A DNA stretch of 64,000 bases from Yeguia hominis. GTDB taxonomy: Bacteria; Bacillota; Clostridia; Oscillospirales; Acutalibacteraceae. Below are positions 17,983 through 26,522 of the stretch, one piece after another. The stretch lies in contig NZ_JACRSN010000006.1 of NCBI RefSeq assembly GCF_014384705.1, positions 1-64,000 on the forward strand, read 5' to 3'. The first letter of the stretch is position 1. Each line of letters starts with the position of its first letter. The notes under the pieces were generated by a model. The model was not told where the DNA came from, ran no database searches, and saw only the letters and a list, made by a program, of their open reading frames with translations. The translations under genes and the position numbers were made by a program.

Positions 17983-18052
17983 GAAAAGCCGGCTTTTGCT
18001 TGGTCATGAAAGCTGAAAGGCAATATCCAACTTCCATTCAATTTTTAGATTA
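17983..18052 (-). repeat. Duplicated 3-prime end of serine recombinase gene
   Basis: Bases 17983-18052 match 18935-19003 at roughly 85 percent. On the minus strand they encode LKIEWKLDIAFQLS-stop, against LKIEWKFDVAFHLS-stop at the end of the intact recombinase. So a second recombinase 3-prime end, without the rest of the gene, lies on the far side of the toxin-antitoxin locus. A palindromic AAAAGCCGGCTTTT follows the stop. Confidence 0.75.
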
Positions 18053-18055
18053 TTA

Positions 18056-18378
18056 TTAAAGTAATTCCTGTATTCTGCGTTCAGCCTCTTTATAAACCGC
18101 TTCATCATCCCGAACCGAAATCACAATGATTTTCATTGTCTCCTTATCTCGTACAAGAGAATATACAACTCGGTACCCGAGGTTTCGCAGTTTGATTTTA
18201 TAAAAGCCGCTCAATTTTGATGTTGCATGGTTTCCCAGAGGCTTACCGATTCCATCAGGTGGCGGTAACGGATGCTCGGCTGTTTTTTCAATCGCTTTCA
18301 AAATGATCTTGCGATTATACGGATCAAGCCGTTTCAATCCCGTTGAGCCTCCTTGATGTATTCTATTTTCCATTTCAT
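18056..18378 (-). pseudogene. RelE/ParE-type toxin with N-terminal frameshift
   Basis: The body (LKRLDPYNRKIILKAIEKTA, NHATSKLSGFYKIKLRNLGY, RVVYSLVRDKETMKIIVISV) is a RelE-superfamily mRNA interferase or ParE-like toxin. The expected N-terminus MKWKIEYIKEAQRD is present from an ATG at 18378, behind GGAG, but in another frame: one T is missing near 18336-18338 (GGGATTGAAA where GGGATTTGAAA would restore it). The only uninterrupted frame must start at an ATG at 18373 and has a foreign N-terminus. The toxin is therefore probably inactive, or the base is an assembly error. It follows its antitoxin by 12 bases. Confidence 0.8.
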
Positions 18379-18390
18379 CTCAAAGGCTCC

Positions 18391-18717
18391 TTATTCAATA
18401 TCAACTTCTACATCTGCCAGATCCGCATCGGTAAGGCCTAGCTCTTTCATCATTTCCTCATGAGAGAGATTCTCAGCGTCTTTATTTGCAGCCATACGCC
18501 TTTCAGCCTCAGCATACAATGCATAATCAGAAAGCATTTCCATCAGAGCTTCATATTGACTCGGAGAAACAAGGACACAAGCAGGGCGATTATTCTTAAC
18601 AACGATCTTCGTGCCGGTTGTTTCCACTTCATCAAATATTTTTGCAGCTTCGCCTTTATTAAATCGGGTAATAGGAACCATAGCGTTCATCATATTTACA
18701 ACAGACATCTGACTCAT
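18391..18717 (-). CDS. Phd/YefM family antitoxin
   Basis: A 108-residue type II antitoxin. The N-terminal half (MVPITRFNKGEAAKIFDEVE, TKIVVKNNRPACVLVSPSQY, EALMEML) is the Phd/YefM DNA-binding fold; the acidic C-terminus would wrap the toxin. It should bind its own promoter and neutralise the RelE-like partner downstream. The ATG at 18717 is behind AAAGGAG; an earlier in-frame ATG lacks a site. A promoter and a 12-bp inverted repeat lie directly upstream (18762-18822). The antitoxin is intact although the toxin is frameshifted. Confidence 0.85.
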   Translation of the reverse strand: MSQMSVVNMMNAMVPITRFNKGEAAKIFDEVETTGTKIVVKNNRPACVLVSPSQYEALMEMLSDYALYAEAERRMAANKDAENLSHEEMMKELGLTDADLADVEVDIE

Positions 18718-18761
18718 TGAAAACGCTCCTTTCAAAACTATCATTTCCTAAGTTCACTATC

Positions 18762-18822
18762 ATTATACGCTGCAGAAACGAAAATATCAATATATTTATC
18801 GATGTATTTATCGATAAATATA
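18762..18822 (-). promoter_or_regulatory. Toxin-antitoxin promoter and operator
   Basis: On the minus strand TTGATA (18790-18785) and TATAAT (18767-18762) are 17 bases apart. Abutting the -35 is an inverted repeat TATATTTATCGA (18791-18802) / TCGATAAATATA (18811-18822), a good operator for Phd autoregulation. Nothing else is seen between 18718 and 18952 apart from the repeat noted at 18935. Confidence 0.8.
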
Positions 18823-18952
18823 TAAGAATTTGTCGGCTGCTTTACTGAGCTATATAGCTTCTTACCCGATGATTGCTTCGGATTGAATTCAGAAGCAACC
18901 TCTTTCTGGGTAGTTGTTACCTCCTCAGGTGTTAAGGCCGGCTTTTACATGA

Positions 18953-20506
18953 TCATGAAAGATGAAAGGCAACATCAAACTTCCATTCGATTTTCAGATT
19001 TTCGTTGTCAAAAACAATGACTCGGTCTATATCGTCGTACATTCTTTCCCGGAGTTTATCGTCCGGCTCATCTGCTGCAGCAGCGATATTTTTGATCGCA
19101 TTCATTGCCGTGCTGCTTTCTTCCCGCTTTTGCAGCAGGCTTTCGATTTCATCCTCGATTCGTGATAACTCCGTCTGGAGTCTGTCCCTATCCTCCGAAA
19201 GAGCGCCTTTCTTTTCGAGAAAAGCATTCCGGGATATTTCATCGGAACGAAATTGCTCATACAGCGAGGCAACCTTTCCGCCGATCCCTCCGAGCTGAAC
19301 GCGGAGGGATTTCTGCTGCGCCCGAAGAGGTGCAAGGTTATCCGGCCGCTTTTCATTTACTGTCCTGCGATATTCTTCGCTGACAATCTGCAGCTGCCGT
19401 TTGTATGTGGTGAAGACAACATCCTCTATATTTGTTCGGCTCCAATGAATGCCTGCGCACGGAGCGCCTCTTATATATAACGGCGTAGCGCAGGAGTAAT
19501 ATTCGTCCAAGCCAAAAGTCTTGCGAAGCCTGCGGCCGCAGTGCCCACAATAGTAGACACGGTCACGGCGGTCGGTTCTGACAACATCGTACTTTTTCAC
19601 CTTCCGCAGAGTATCATTCGCTGCGTAATATTCATCGTGTGTTACGATGGGTTCGTGCATACCCTCGTTTATCACATAATCCTCCGGTGCATACCGTTTT
19701 TGCACTTTGGCCCGAATGGTTTCATTTCCGCATTTGAAGGACACCATAGCTCCGGTATACTTATAATCCCGTATGATTCGGATCACCGCCTGATGACTCC
19801 ACATCGCATCGCTGTCCATACCTTGCCGAGATAGCTTTTTGTGCTGCATCGGCGTCGGAATATGCTTTTCGTTCAGGATACGGGCAATTTCCGTGGATTT
19901 CTTTCCCTCAATGGCCCACAGGAAAACATCCCGCACAATGGGCGCAGTTTCGGGATCCGGCACCATATGGTGCTTTTGCCCTTTGATCTTTGTGTATCCA
20001 TACGGGCAATGGCTGACATACCGGCCGCTTCTCATCAGCATATGCTGAGATGCTTTTACCTTTTTCGAGATGTCAACGCTGTACCTCTCATACATAAAAT
20101 TTCGGAAGGCAACATCAATGCCGCCGGTTGTCCCGATAAACTGATTGCTGTCGTAATGATTATTGACCGCAATAAACCGAATACCGAGATACGGAAAGAT
20201 GTGCTCAAGGTAATCGCCGGCTTCAATATAGTTTCGCGCAAATCGGGAAAGGTCCTTCACGATGATGCAGGAAACATCACCGGAGTGCACCATCGCCATC
20301 ATGCGTTTAAAATCGGGACGGTCGAAATTCGTCCCGGAATATCCGTCATCGACGAACTCGACCGTCTTCATAGAAGCAAGCTCAGGCTGCCCTTGAATGA
20401 ACTGAGCGATGATGCCGCGCTGGGCCGTAATACTATTGCTCTCATCATTCGCACCGGTGTCCTCAAGCGATAGCCTGAGATACACGGCAATCTGCTTTTT
20501 CGGCAT
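18953..20506 (-). CDS. Large serine recombinase 3 of triplet
   Basis: A 517-residue large serine recombinase. The resolvase domain (about residues 5-150) has the YLRLS motif with nucleophile Ser13, the GYSGTNFDRPDF loop and VKDLSRFARNYIEAGDYLE. The recombinase domain follows (about 165-265), then a zinc ribbon (YYCGHCGRRLRK and CATPLYIRGAPCAGIH) and a long coiled coil (about 380-470). It catalyses site-specific integration or excision. The start at 20506 has GGAGG nearby and directly follows the stop of the upstream recombinase. Its 3-prime end is duplicated at 17983-18052. Confidence 0.92.
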   Translation of the reverse strand: MPKKQIAVYLRLSLEDTGANDESNSITAQRGIIAQFIQGQPELASMKTVEFVDDGYSGTNFDRPDFKRMMAMVHSGDVSCIIVKDLSRFARNYIEAGDYLEHIFPYLGIRFIAVNNHYDSNQFIGTTGGIDVAFRNFMYERYSVDISKKVKASQHMLMRSGRYVSHCPYGYTKIKGQKHHMVPDPETAPIVRDVFLWAIEGKKSTEIARILNEKHIPTPMQHKKLSRQGMDSDAMWSHQAVIRIIRDYKYTGAMVSFKCGNETIRAKVQKRYAPEDYVINEGMHEPIVTHDEYYAANDTLRKVKKYDVVRTDRRDRVYYCGHCGRRLRKTFGLDEYYSCATPLYIRGAPCAGIHWSRTNIEDVVFTTYKRQLQIVSEEYRRTVNEKRPDNLAPLRAQQKSLRVQLGGIGGKVASLYEQFRSDEISRNAFLEKKGALSEDRDRLQTELSRIEDEIESLLQKREESSTAMNAIKNIAAAADEPDDKLRERMYDDIDRVIVFDNENLKIEWKFDVAFHLS

Positions 20507-22222
20507 TTAGGCAACCTCCTTTCTGATTTGCTCGCACGCCTTGAACATTTCCTCAAACTCAGGCATGTACTTAAACCGAATATCCAAAGAGCCGTCGGTA
20601 TTCACTCGGATCTCATCAACCATTGCCTCGACCATTTCTTCGCTCACCGTTTCTGCCTTATAATAGCGTGAAATGAGCCGATTCCATTTTCGGGCGCCTG
20701 TTTCAGTCACCTTGGTTTTTGTTTTGATTGCCTGAAGCTCCTGCAATTCGCTTTCATATGCGGCGATTTCCTTTTGATATACATCTCTGGCAAGCAAATA
20801 TTCCCGTTCAGTCAATATGCCGTCCTTGAAGTCGATATACAATCGAGAAAACAGCTTTTTCTTTTGATCCAGCTTATCCTGCAGTTCCTTGACACGATTT
20901 GCCGGTACACTGTGCTTTGCTTTTTCTTTCTCCAAGGCGATCAAGCCGAGCAGCGTTTTTTGCGTATCAAGGAATAGATCCATCTGCTTTCGTATAACGC
21001 TCAACACGATTTTATCAAGGGCATCGGCGCAGATGCTCTTTTTTGCGCACGCCGTGTTTCCAAGTTCGATGTTTGTCGGGCATTTATAATTGTAGTAGTC
21101 TGTGACCACGCCGTCCTTTCTCGGTCGTGTATAGCTGCGTACATATTTCATAACACGCCCGCAGTCGGCACACCTCAAAACCGAACCATATGGATTAGGT
21201 CGTTTGGGGAGATGTGCATAGCGTCCGAACGATTTCTTCACATCGCTTGAGACCTTTGTGTTGATCTCCTGCACCTTATTCCACAACTCCATGCTGATAA
21301 TCGGCTCGTGTGTTCCTTCAACCACATCCCAGTCCGCCTCTTTTGTCCAATGGTATTTTTCGCCCTTATACAGGCACTGCGAGCTGCGCCCTTGCGCCAA
21401 ATTCCCGATATAGACCACATTGACAAGCAGGTCTTTGAGAACATGGCGATTCCAGGGCAGTTCACTCCCTTTCTTATTATTATTTGTTATAATGCCGCGC
21501 TCATAGCGTAGCCGCCCCGGGGAGGGATAGCCTTTTTCGTTGAGAATACGGCATATAGTATCAAATCCGGTCCCTTTCGCTCGGAGTTCAAAGATCTCGA
21601 CTACGATCGGAGCGATCTCATGATCGATTACCAATCGGCTCCGATTATTTTCATCTTTCAGATAGCCATATGGAGCATAATTGCCGATGTAATCACCACG
21701 CAGCCGCTTGTTCTTCATTGTCAAGCAGATCTTTTTGGATATGTCCTTTGCGTACATATCGTTGATCAGATTTTTAAGCGTGGCGGCGAGCTTTTCACCG
21801 GCATTGGCAGAGCTGCTGTCATAATCGTCGCTGACAGAAATAAAGCGTATGCCGAGGAAAGGGAAGATGCGTTCCAGATATTCTCCGGTTTCCACATAGT
21901 TTCTGCCCAAGCGGGAAAAGTCCTTCACAACGATGCAATCGATTTGTCCTTTCCGCACATCCCCGATCATTCGATGAAATGCAGGACGCTCGAAATCGGT
22001 ACCCGTGTAGCCGTTATCGGCATATATCTCTTTTAGTTCGAGATATGGCCGCTCGGCAAGATAGTTTCTCAGAAGCAGTTCCTGATTTTCAATCGAATCC
22101 GCATCTGCCTTACCGTTGTCCTCAACAGACAAACGAACATAAAGTGCGGTACGAAACACGGTCTGCCTTTGGCCTTTCGGCAGACTTTCGGAAACGCCGT
22201 TTTTCCGTGATACTCTGGCCAC
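20507..22222 (-). CDS. Large serine recombinase 2 of triplet
   Basis: A 571-residue member with catalytic Ser32 in YVRLSVEDNG, GYTGTDFERPAFHRM and VVKDFSRLGRNYVETGEYLE in the resolvase domain, a recombinase domain (about 180-300), a zinc ribbon (LRCADCGRVMKYV, then KCPTNIELGNTACAKK) and a C-terminal coiled coil. It starts with GTG at 22222, overlapping the upstream TAG by one base, behind GGAGGCGGG. The three genes form one tightly coupled operon, as in clostridial integrative elements that use tandem serine recombinases together. Confidence 0.92.
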   Translation of the reverse strand: MARVSRKNGVSESLPKGQRQTVFRTALYVRLSVEDNGKADADSIENQELLLRNYLAERPYLELKEIYADNGYTGTDFERPAFHRMIGDVRKGQIDCIVVKDFSRLGRNYVETGEYLERIFPFLGIRFISVSDDYDSSSANAGEKLAATLKNLINDMYAKDISKKICLTMKNKRLRGDYIGNYAPYGYLKDENNRSRLVIDHEIAPIVVEIFELRAKGTGFDTICRILNEKGYPSPGRLRYERGIITNNNKKGSELPWNRHVLKDLLVNVVYIGNLAQGRSSQCLYKGEKYHWTKEADWDVVEGTHEPIISMELWNKVQEINTKVSSDVKKSFGRYAHLPKRPNPYGSVLRCADCGRVMKYVRSYTRPRKDGVVTDYYNYKCPTNIELGNTACAKKSICADALDKIVLSVIRKQMDLFLDTQKTLLGLIALEKEKAKHSVPANRVKELQDKLDQKKKLFSRLYIDFKDGILTEREYLLARDVYQKEIAAYESELQELQAIKTKTKVTETGARKWNRLISRYYKAETVSEEMVEAMVDEIRVNTDGSLDIRFKYMPEFEEMFKACEQIRKEVA

Positions 22223-23904
22223 TATCCCGCCTCCCTTATCGGCATAGCCAATCCTTTTTTGTTTGCGGTTTTCTCCGAGATAAACTGCAATATTTCCTCA
22301 ATCTGATTCCGATGGCGGAACACGATCTCAATATTGGAGTCCTCGAAAATATTGATGCGTTCTATCAGATGAATCACCATCGGCCGCGTGAGCTCGGTCA
22401 CATTTTCATACTGACGGAACTGTTCAACCCAGGACTGCTGCTTTGAAACGCCGTCGTGGATTTCTCGTTTCTCTTTGTTCAGCTTTTCGATGGCAGCGGT
22501 TGCTTCGTCGATTCTTTCTGCAAGCTCTTTTTTCAGAGACTCATATTCGGACCTGTCCAGCAAGCCCGCCCGCAGATCCTCATAGATTCCGAGGCGCAGC
22601 GTGTTGTTTTTCCGAACGGCTTCTTCCTGTATTTCGATGCTTGCGTCAAGCTGCTTCAGTTTGTGTTTTTCCCATGACAGATTCTCAAATTGCCTTAGTG
22701 CCTTATCCACATCCAGCAGCAGGTCAATTTGATGCCGGACCGTCTGGTAGATTACCTGATCCAAAACATCTTCTCTTATGGAATGCCTGCTGCACACCGT
22801 TTTATCGTGCTTATTGGCGTTGCAGACATAATACACATAGCGTTTGCCTGCGTAGGACACCGTCTTTCTGACGGCCGTAGCGCCGCAGTCGCCGCAATAA
22901 ATGCGGCCGGCATATACCGGTACGGTTACATCTCCCGCGCGGCAATGCGTATCGTCCTTCAGCAGCTCCTGAACAAGCTCAAAATCACGTACAGAAATAA
23001 TCGCCTCATGTGTACCTTCCACGCGAAGCCACTCGCTTTCTGCTTTTGTAACCACTGTCTTGGTTTTATAATTCGGCGTTGTTCGTTTACCCTGGATCAT
23101 CACGCCGAGATAAATTTCGTTTTTCAGAATACGCCTTACGGAAACATGGCTCCATATGGCTTTTGAGGATGTCTGAAAGCTCGTTTTATAATTGCTGCCG
23201 CTCAGCCGCTTATATTCTGCCGGAGAGGGGATGCCGAGCTCATTCAGACGCCCTGCAATGTTCTGCGGGCTCAGCCCTTCGATTTTCCACCGGAATATGT
23301 CCCTTACAACATTTGCGGCAAACGGATCAACAACCAATTTGCTCTTGTCGTCGCTGTCTTTCACATATCCATAAGCCACAAATGCTCCGGCATACTCTCC
23401 GTTTTGCTTTTTCGCCGTGAGGTTTGTACGGATCTTAGTAGAGATATCCCGGATATAAAAATCATAAACGAAGCTGTTGATCGTAAAAGCAAGATCATCC
23501 GAGGAGGTTGCCGAAAGCGAGTCATAGCCCTCGTTTATGGTGATAAACCGAACGCCGAGTTTGGGGAAAATTTTTTCTTTGTATTTTCCCACATCAATAT
23601 AATCTCTGCCGAAACGGGACTGATCCTTTACGATCACGCAATTGACCTTTCCCGCCTCGATGTCCTTCATCATTCGCTGAAATTCAGCACGGTCAAAGTT
23701 AGAACCGCTTTTTCCGTCATCCTTGTACTCGTCATACAGCTCGAGTTCCGGATGCGATTTCATAAAGTCATATATCAGCTTTCTCTGGTTGCTGATACTG
23801 TTGCTTTCGCTTTTGGCTCCCGAAGAGCACGAAAGGTCGTCATCCTCCTTCGATAAACGAAGATAGATGGCAACCTTGAATGTTTGATCTATAATCTTAT
23901 TCAT
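22222..23904 (-). CDS. Large serine recombinase 1 of triplet
   Basis: The first gene of the operon encodes 560 residues: resolvase domain with YLRLSKEDDD (Ser18), GKSGSNFDRAEFQRMMKDIE and VKDQSRFGRDYIDVGKYKE; recombinase domain about 195-320; zinc ribbon (YCGDCGATAVRK with CNANKHDKTVCSRH); coiled coil about 420-500. All catalytic landmarks are intact. The ATG at 23904 follows AGGAG. Unlike their neighbours, all three recombinase genes have no visible lesion, so the element may still be able to move in trans or in cis. Confidence 0.92.
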   Translation of the reverse strand: MNKIIDQTFKVAIYLRLSKEDDDLSCSSGAKSESNSISNQRKLIYDFMKSHPELELYDEYKDDGKSGSNFDRAEFQRMMKDIEAGKVNCVIVKDQSRFGRDYIDVGKYKEKIFPKLGVRFITINEGYDSLSATSSDDLAFTINSFVYDFYIRDISTKIRTNLTAKKQNGEYAGAFVAYGYVKDSDDKSKLVVDPFAANVVRDIFRWKIEGLSPQNIAGRLNELGIPSPAEYKRLSGSNYKTSFQTSSKAIWSHVSVRRILKNEIYLGVMIQGKRTTPNYKTKTVVTKAESEWLRVEGTHEAIISVRDFELVQELLKDDTHCRAGDVTVPVYAGRIYCGDCGATAVRKTVSYAGKRYVYYVCNANKHDKTVCSRHSIREDVLDQVIYQTVRHQIDLLLDVDKALRQFENLSWEKHKLKQLDASIEIQEEAVRKNNTLRLGIYEDLRAGLLDRSEYESLKKELAERIDEATAAIEKLNKEKREIHDGVSKQQSWVEQFRQYENVTELTRPMVIHLIERINIFEDSNIEIVFRHRNQIEEILQFISEKTANKKGLAMPIREAG

Positions 23905-23923
23905 AGCGCCACTCCTATCTGTA

Positions 23924-23985
23924 TTATTCGAGTACGAATAAACAGCCGGAGTTATCGCTGATTTTGTCCGTATTTGATTATAGCA
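23924..23985 (-). promoter_or_regulatory. Promoter and operator of recombinase operon
   Basis: An extended -10 (TGC followed by TATAAT, 23982-23977 on the minus strand) lies about 75 bases upstream of the first recombinase. Between it and the gene is an inverted repeat TTATTCG-AGTA-CGAATAA (23924-23941), a candidate repressor site. The -35 is weak. Confidence 0.55.
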
Positions 23986-24042
23986 CAGACAACCGAGAAA
24001 ATCCAGCCGTTACACTTAAAATCCGCATAGTAATTGTTTCCA

Positions 24043-24258
24043 TTACATTGAAGCGATCATGGAGGTAAAGCTGTCGGTAAGAGATTTATCCTTGCCGGCA
24101 TAAGATACACGGACAACGACATCTCCGACCTTAAAGCAATACGGATCTTTGATCTGCTCAACATAAGACCTCACGCGCTCTTCCAGCGTCAAGCTTTTAT
24201 CTATCACGACATCTCTGATATCCACCAATCCAGATAAGTTCTTTTCAGGCTGTTCCAT
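24043..24258 (-). CDS. Small conserved mobile-element protein (DUF6870-like)
   Basis: A 71-residue protein with the pattern NLSGLVDIRDVVIDKSLTLE and QIKDPYCFKVGDVVVRVSY. I recall very similar short proteins next to serine recombinases and element regulators in Firmicutes, named DUF6870; that identification is from memory. Its function is unknown. GGAGGTG precedes the ATG at 24258. It is transcribed towards the recombinase operon. Confidence 0.65.
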   Translation of the reverse strand: MEQPEKNLSGLVDIRDVVIDKSLTLEERVRSYVEQIKDPYCFKVGDVVVRVSYAGKDKSLTDSFTSMIASM

Positions 24259-24639
24259 AAATCATTACACCTCCATGTGTTCGTCTTTACAACTTGTATT
24301 TTTACCATAATTTACTTGGCATATTCAAAAACAAAATGCTCATTGCCTCCGCCTGCAGCGAACAGGTCCACAGAAATTTCATCTCCCCGCCTTCATTGTG
24401 GCCGGGCCGCGCGTTACGGGAGTACCATTGTGCCCGGCCGGATCGTCGCGGTATACGGGAGCCACCCGTATATCAGTGCTCTTGGTTTTGCTCGCCACAC
24501 AGACGGATAGCCGCTTCCCGGCTCGGAGATGTAGAGGATAAGCTGTTCAATTTTTAAGGTACAAGTAAGCACGGGTGGCCTTACACAGATAAAAACACAT
24601 CGCATTTTCGTTTTTGTTGCCTCCTGCAGAAATTTTTTC
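24259..24639. other. Unexplained GC-rich patch inside AT-rich island
   Basis: No supported gene. The middle (about 24400-24510) is much more GC-rich than its surroundings and contains TATACGGG-AGCCA-CCCGTATA (24452-24472). Frames on both strands are short. It may be a relic of a gene or a structured RNA from the mobile element. Confidence 0.35.
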
Positions 24640-24670
24640 AAAAAATTCGGCCCCGGTGTGATCCGGGGCC
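24640..24670 (-). terminator. Terminator after HTH_16-type gene
   Basis: GGCCCCGG-TGTGAT-CCGGGGCC (24649-24670), with a run of T on the minus strand to its left. It lies nine bases past the stop at 24679 of the repaired reading frame, which supports that position as the ancestral gene end. Confidence 0.85.
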
Positions 24671-24678
24671 AAACATGC

Positions 24679-24869
24679 TCAGAAGCTGAATTTTGAAATG
24701 TTAATCGCAATATGCATGAGTAATATTGCTTCAGGTCTTCATCCAACTGACCGAGCAGATAGCTGTTGCTGTCAATCAGCGGCATATACAATTGCAGTAT
24801 AACCTCAAGATCGCTGTGGGTTCCTGCCGCCGCACCCGTTAAGACCTTTCTGAACTCCTCCTTTGTCAA
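24679..24869 (-). pseudogene. HTH_16-type conjugative element regulator, frameshifted
   Basis: The start (MTKEEFRKVLTGAAAGTHSD, LEVILQLYMPLIDSNSYLLG, QLDEDLKQYY) matches the short helix-turn-helix proteins of Tn916-type elements. The expected ending, MHIAINISKFSF-stop, is present in another frame and ends at 24679, just before a strong terminator. A small deletion near 24718-24724 therefore shifts the frame and, if translated, adds an unrelated C-terminus running to 24414. The start overlaps the stop of the upstream sigma-like gene (ATGA). Probably non-functional unless it is an assembly error. Confidence 0.65.
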
Positions 24870-25357
24870 TCCGCATCACCGTCCTTCATAAGCTGAGAGC
24901 GAAGCTTTTTCAAGGCTATGTTTCGTTGCTTACGCACATGACCGGTAGAGCAATTCCAGCGTTTAGCTGTTTCTTGCTCACTGAGCTCCTCCAAGAAAAG
25001 CAGCTCCATTATCCTGCGCCGCTTCAAAGGCAGCTCAAGAAAAGCCTTTGCTAAGCGCTCTTCCTCAAAATCGTATGGAGTCGGCTTTATCATCCCGCGA
25101 ATCCATTGCTCCTCGGGGTCATCTATAACCAGTATGGATTCCGGAATCTCGTCATATGACACAATCTGCGGATTTGCAATACGAACCGTCATTTCGAGAC
25201 TTGGCTTTACCCGACCGTTTTCAATCTGACCAATGTGGCTTGCGGTGCATCCGCACTTTTCCGTAAAGTCCTCCTGCCTGAATCCCTGCGTAACACGAAG
25301 CCGCCGAATATTTTGTCCTAAAGTCTTGTAGTCCACTGCACATATCTCCTTAAACAT
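24866..25357 (-). CDS. XRE helix-turn-helix fused to sigma-like region
   Basis: A 163-residue protein made of two pieces usually found separately. Residues 1-62 form an XRE/Cro helix-turn-helix (LGQNIRRLRVTQGFRQEDFT, CGCTASHIGQIENGRVKPSL). From about residue 64 it becomes a sigma-70 region 4-like protein of mobile elements (ESILVIDDPEEQWIRGMIKP; LPLKRRRIMELLFLEELSEQ; helix-turn-helix ETAKRWNCSTGHVRKQRN). The joint is abrupt, so a deletion probably fused two neighbouring element genes in frame. It may act as a hybrid regulator or be non-functional. Its stop overlaps the next start. Confidence 0.7.
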   Translation of the reverse strand: MFKEICAVDYKTLGQNIRRLRVTQGFRQEDFTEKCGCTASHIGQIENGRVKPSLEMTVRIANPQIVSYDEIPESILVIDDPEEQWIRGMIKPTPYDFEEERLAKAFLELPLKRRRIMELLFLEELSEQETAKRWNCSTGHVRKQRNIALKKLRSQLMKDGDAD

Positions 25358-25493
25358 ATTTTAGTGGACTCCGCGGCGAAAGTGAAGAGCGCATAAATTG
25401 CATACATGCACCATAAGTGTGCTATTCGGATTTTCCTTAGATTTATCCCACCTTAAAAGTAAATAAGTCTGCCTATAGTACCAGCAGACTCAT

Positions 25494-25862
25494 TTATGCT
25501 GAATTAAACATGTCCAGATTATCGAGCATTTTGGTTATATCCTCTTCCAAAGCCTCGGAAGTTCCACTCATTGAAGCATCCGCTATAGTTTCGGTTGTAT
25601 GAAGTTCAGATAGCTTTTCCTCCACGATGCTCCGTATCAACCGTTCCATTTGACTGCGGTCGAAGGCAGGAGCAGCCTTAACCTCTATTTTACTATAACC
25701 GGACTGTAACTCCGGATGAGCATTGATATAATCACGCAACGCCGAAACAATGATTGTACTTTTTCTGTTGCCCAGGTTTTCCAGCAGCTCGCCGACACGA
25801 ATCTGATCTTCGCTGTCGGCGCCGAACTGCAGCGTAAATCTATATTTTCCGTCTTTTCTCAC
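25494..25862 (-). CDS. ParR-like plasmid segregation adaptor
   Basis: A 122-residue protein placed 18 bases downstream of the ParM-like gene. The N-terminus (YRFTLQFGADSEDQIRVGEL, NRKSTIIVSALRDYI) resembles the ribbon-helix-helix region of ParR-type DNA-binding adaptors; the C-terminal 50 residues are acidic and would contact the ParM filament. In plasmids such pairs segregate DNA at cell division. Because the neighbouring ParM is truncated, the system is unlikely to work here. The start at 25862 has no strong site but fits the operon. Confidence 0.6.
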   Translation of the reverse strand: MRKDGKYRFTLQFGADSEDQIRVGELLENLGNRKSTIIVSALRDYINAHPELQSGYSKIEVKAAPAFDRSQMERLIRSIVEEKLSELHTTETIADASMSGTSEALEEDITKMLDNLDMFNSA

Positions 25863-25880
25863 CGCCTATCACACCGTCCT

Positions 25881-26522
25881 TTATGCAGGACGATGGGACA
25901 GCTGCACTCTGCCAAGCATTTCATACCCAAGCGCATTGGCGTTCGGGGATTCCACAAAGTCTGCCTTTGCGACAAACGGAGAAGCCTCCAGAAACGGCCT
26001 GAGAAGCAGACTTCCGCCGCCGATGAACACCGCCGGATTGGAACGGAGATCAACCTGCAGCTCGCGCAGCTGGTTGAGAATATCCTGCGCATGAAGCTTG
26101 GTTGCACCGCGGATCGTCTGCTTGACATCATCCGGCAAAATCGTATCCTTCTCGGAAAGGACTGCACTGATATGCTCGTCCTCGATGCGCATATCGTGAA
26201 GCGCTCCGACTTTTCGGATGATCTCGTTGTTCATAGTGATGATACCGGTTTCAAGCGAACGGCAGAACTGCAGATCGGGTCTGCCGTTTTTGAGGAGCAG
26301 CACATCCGTCGTATAGCCGCCGATGTCAACAACGAACACTCGAAGCATATTGACTACCATGCTGCTTTTCGGAACAACGGCCGCATATGCCTGCGGGAAC
26401 ACCATAACCTTATCGATCATAATGCTGTACGGCTTATCCTTATAAACAAATTTGATAATGCCGTCCCGTTTGAAATACCGAGCAAATTTGTCCTTGAGTA
26501 CGACGTAATGCTCCAGCGGCAA
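25881..26522 (-). pseudogene. ParM-like actin ATPase, N-terminus missing
   Basis: The 213 remaining residues are the second half of a ParM/StbA-type actin fold: phosphate-2 loop VVDIGGYTTDVLLLKNGRPD, and the adenosine loop FIGGGSLLLRPFLEASPF near the C-terminus. The phosphate-1 motif and the first roughly 130 residues are absent. The frame opens only at a TTG (26522) at a junction where an unrelated coding sequence (26440-26664) enters in another frame. A deletion thus joined two genes and destroyed ATP binding in this protein. Its partner ParR-like gene follows. Confidence 0.7.
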
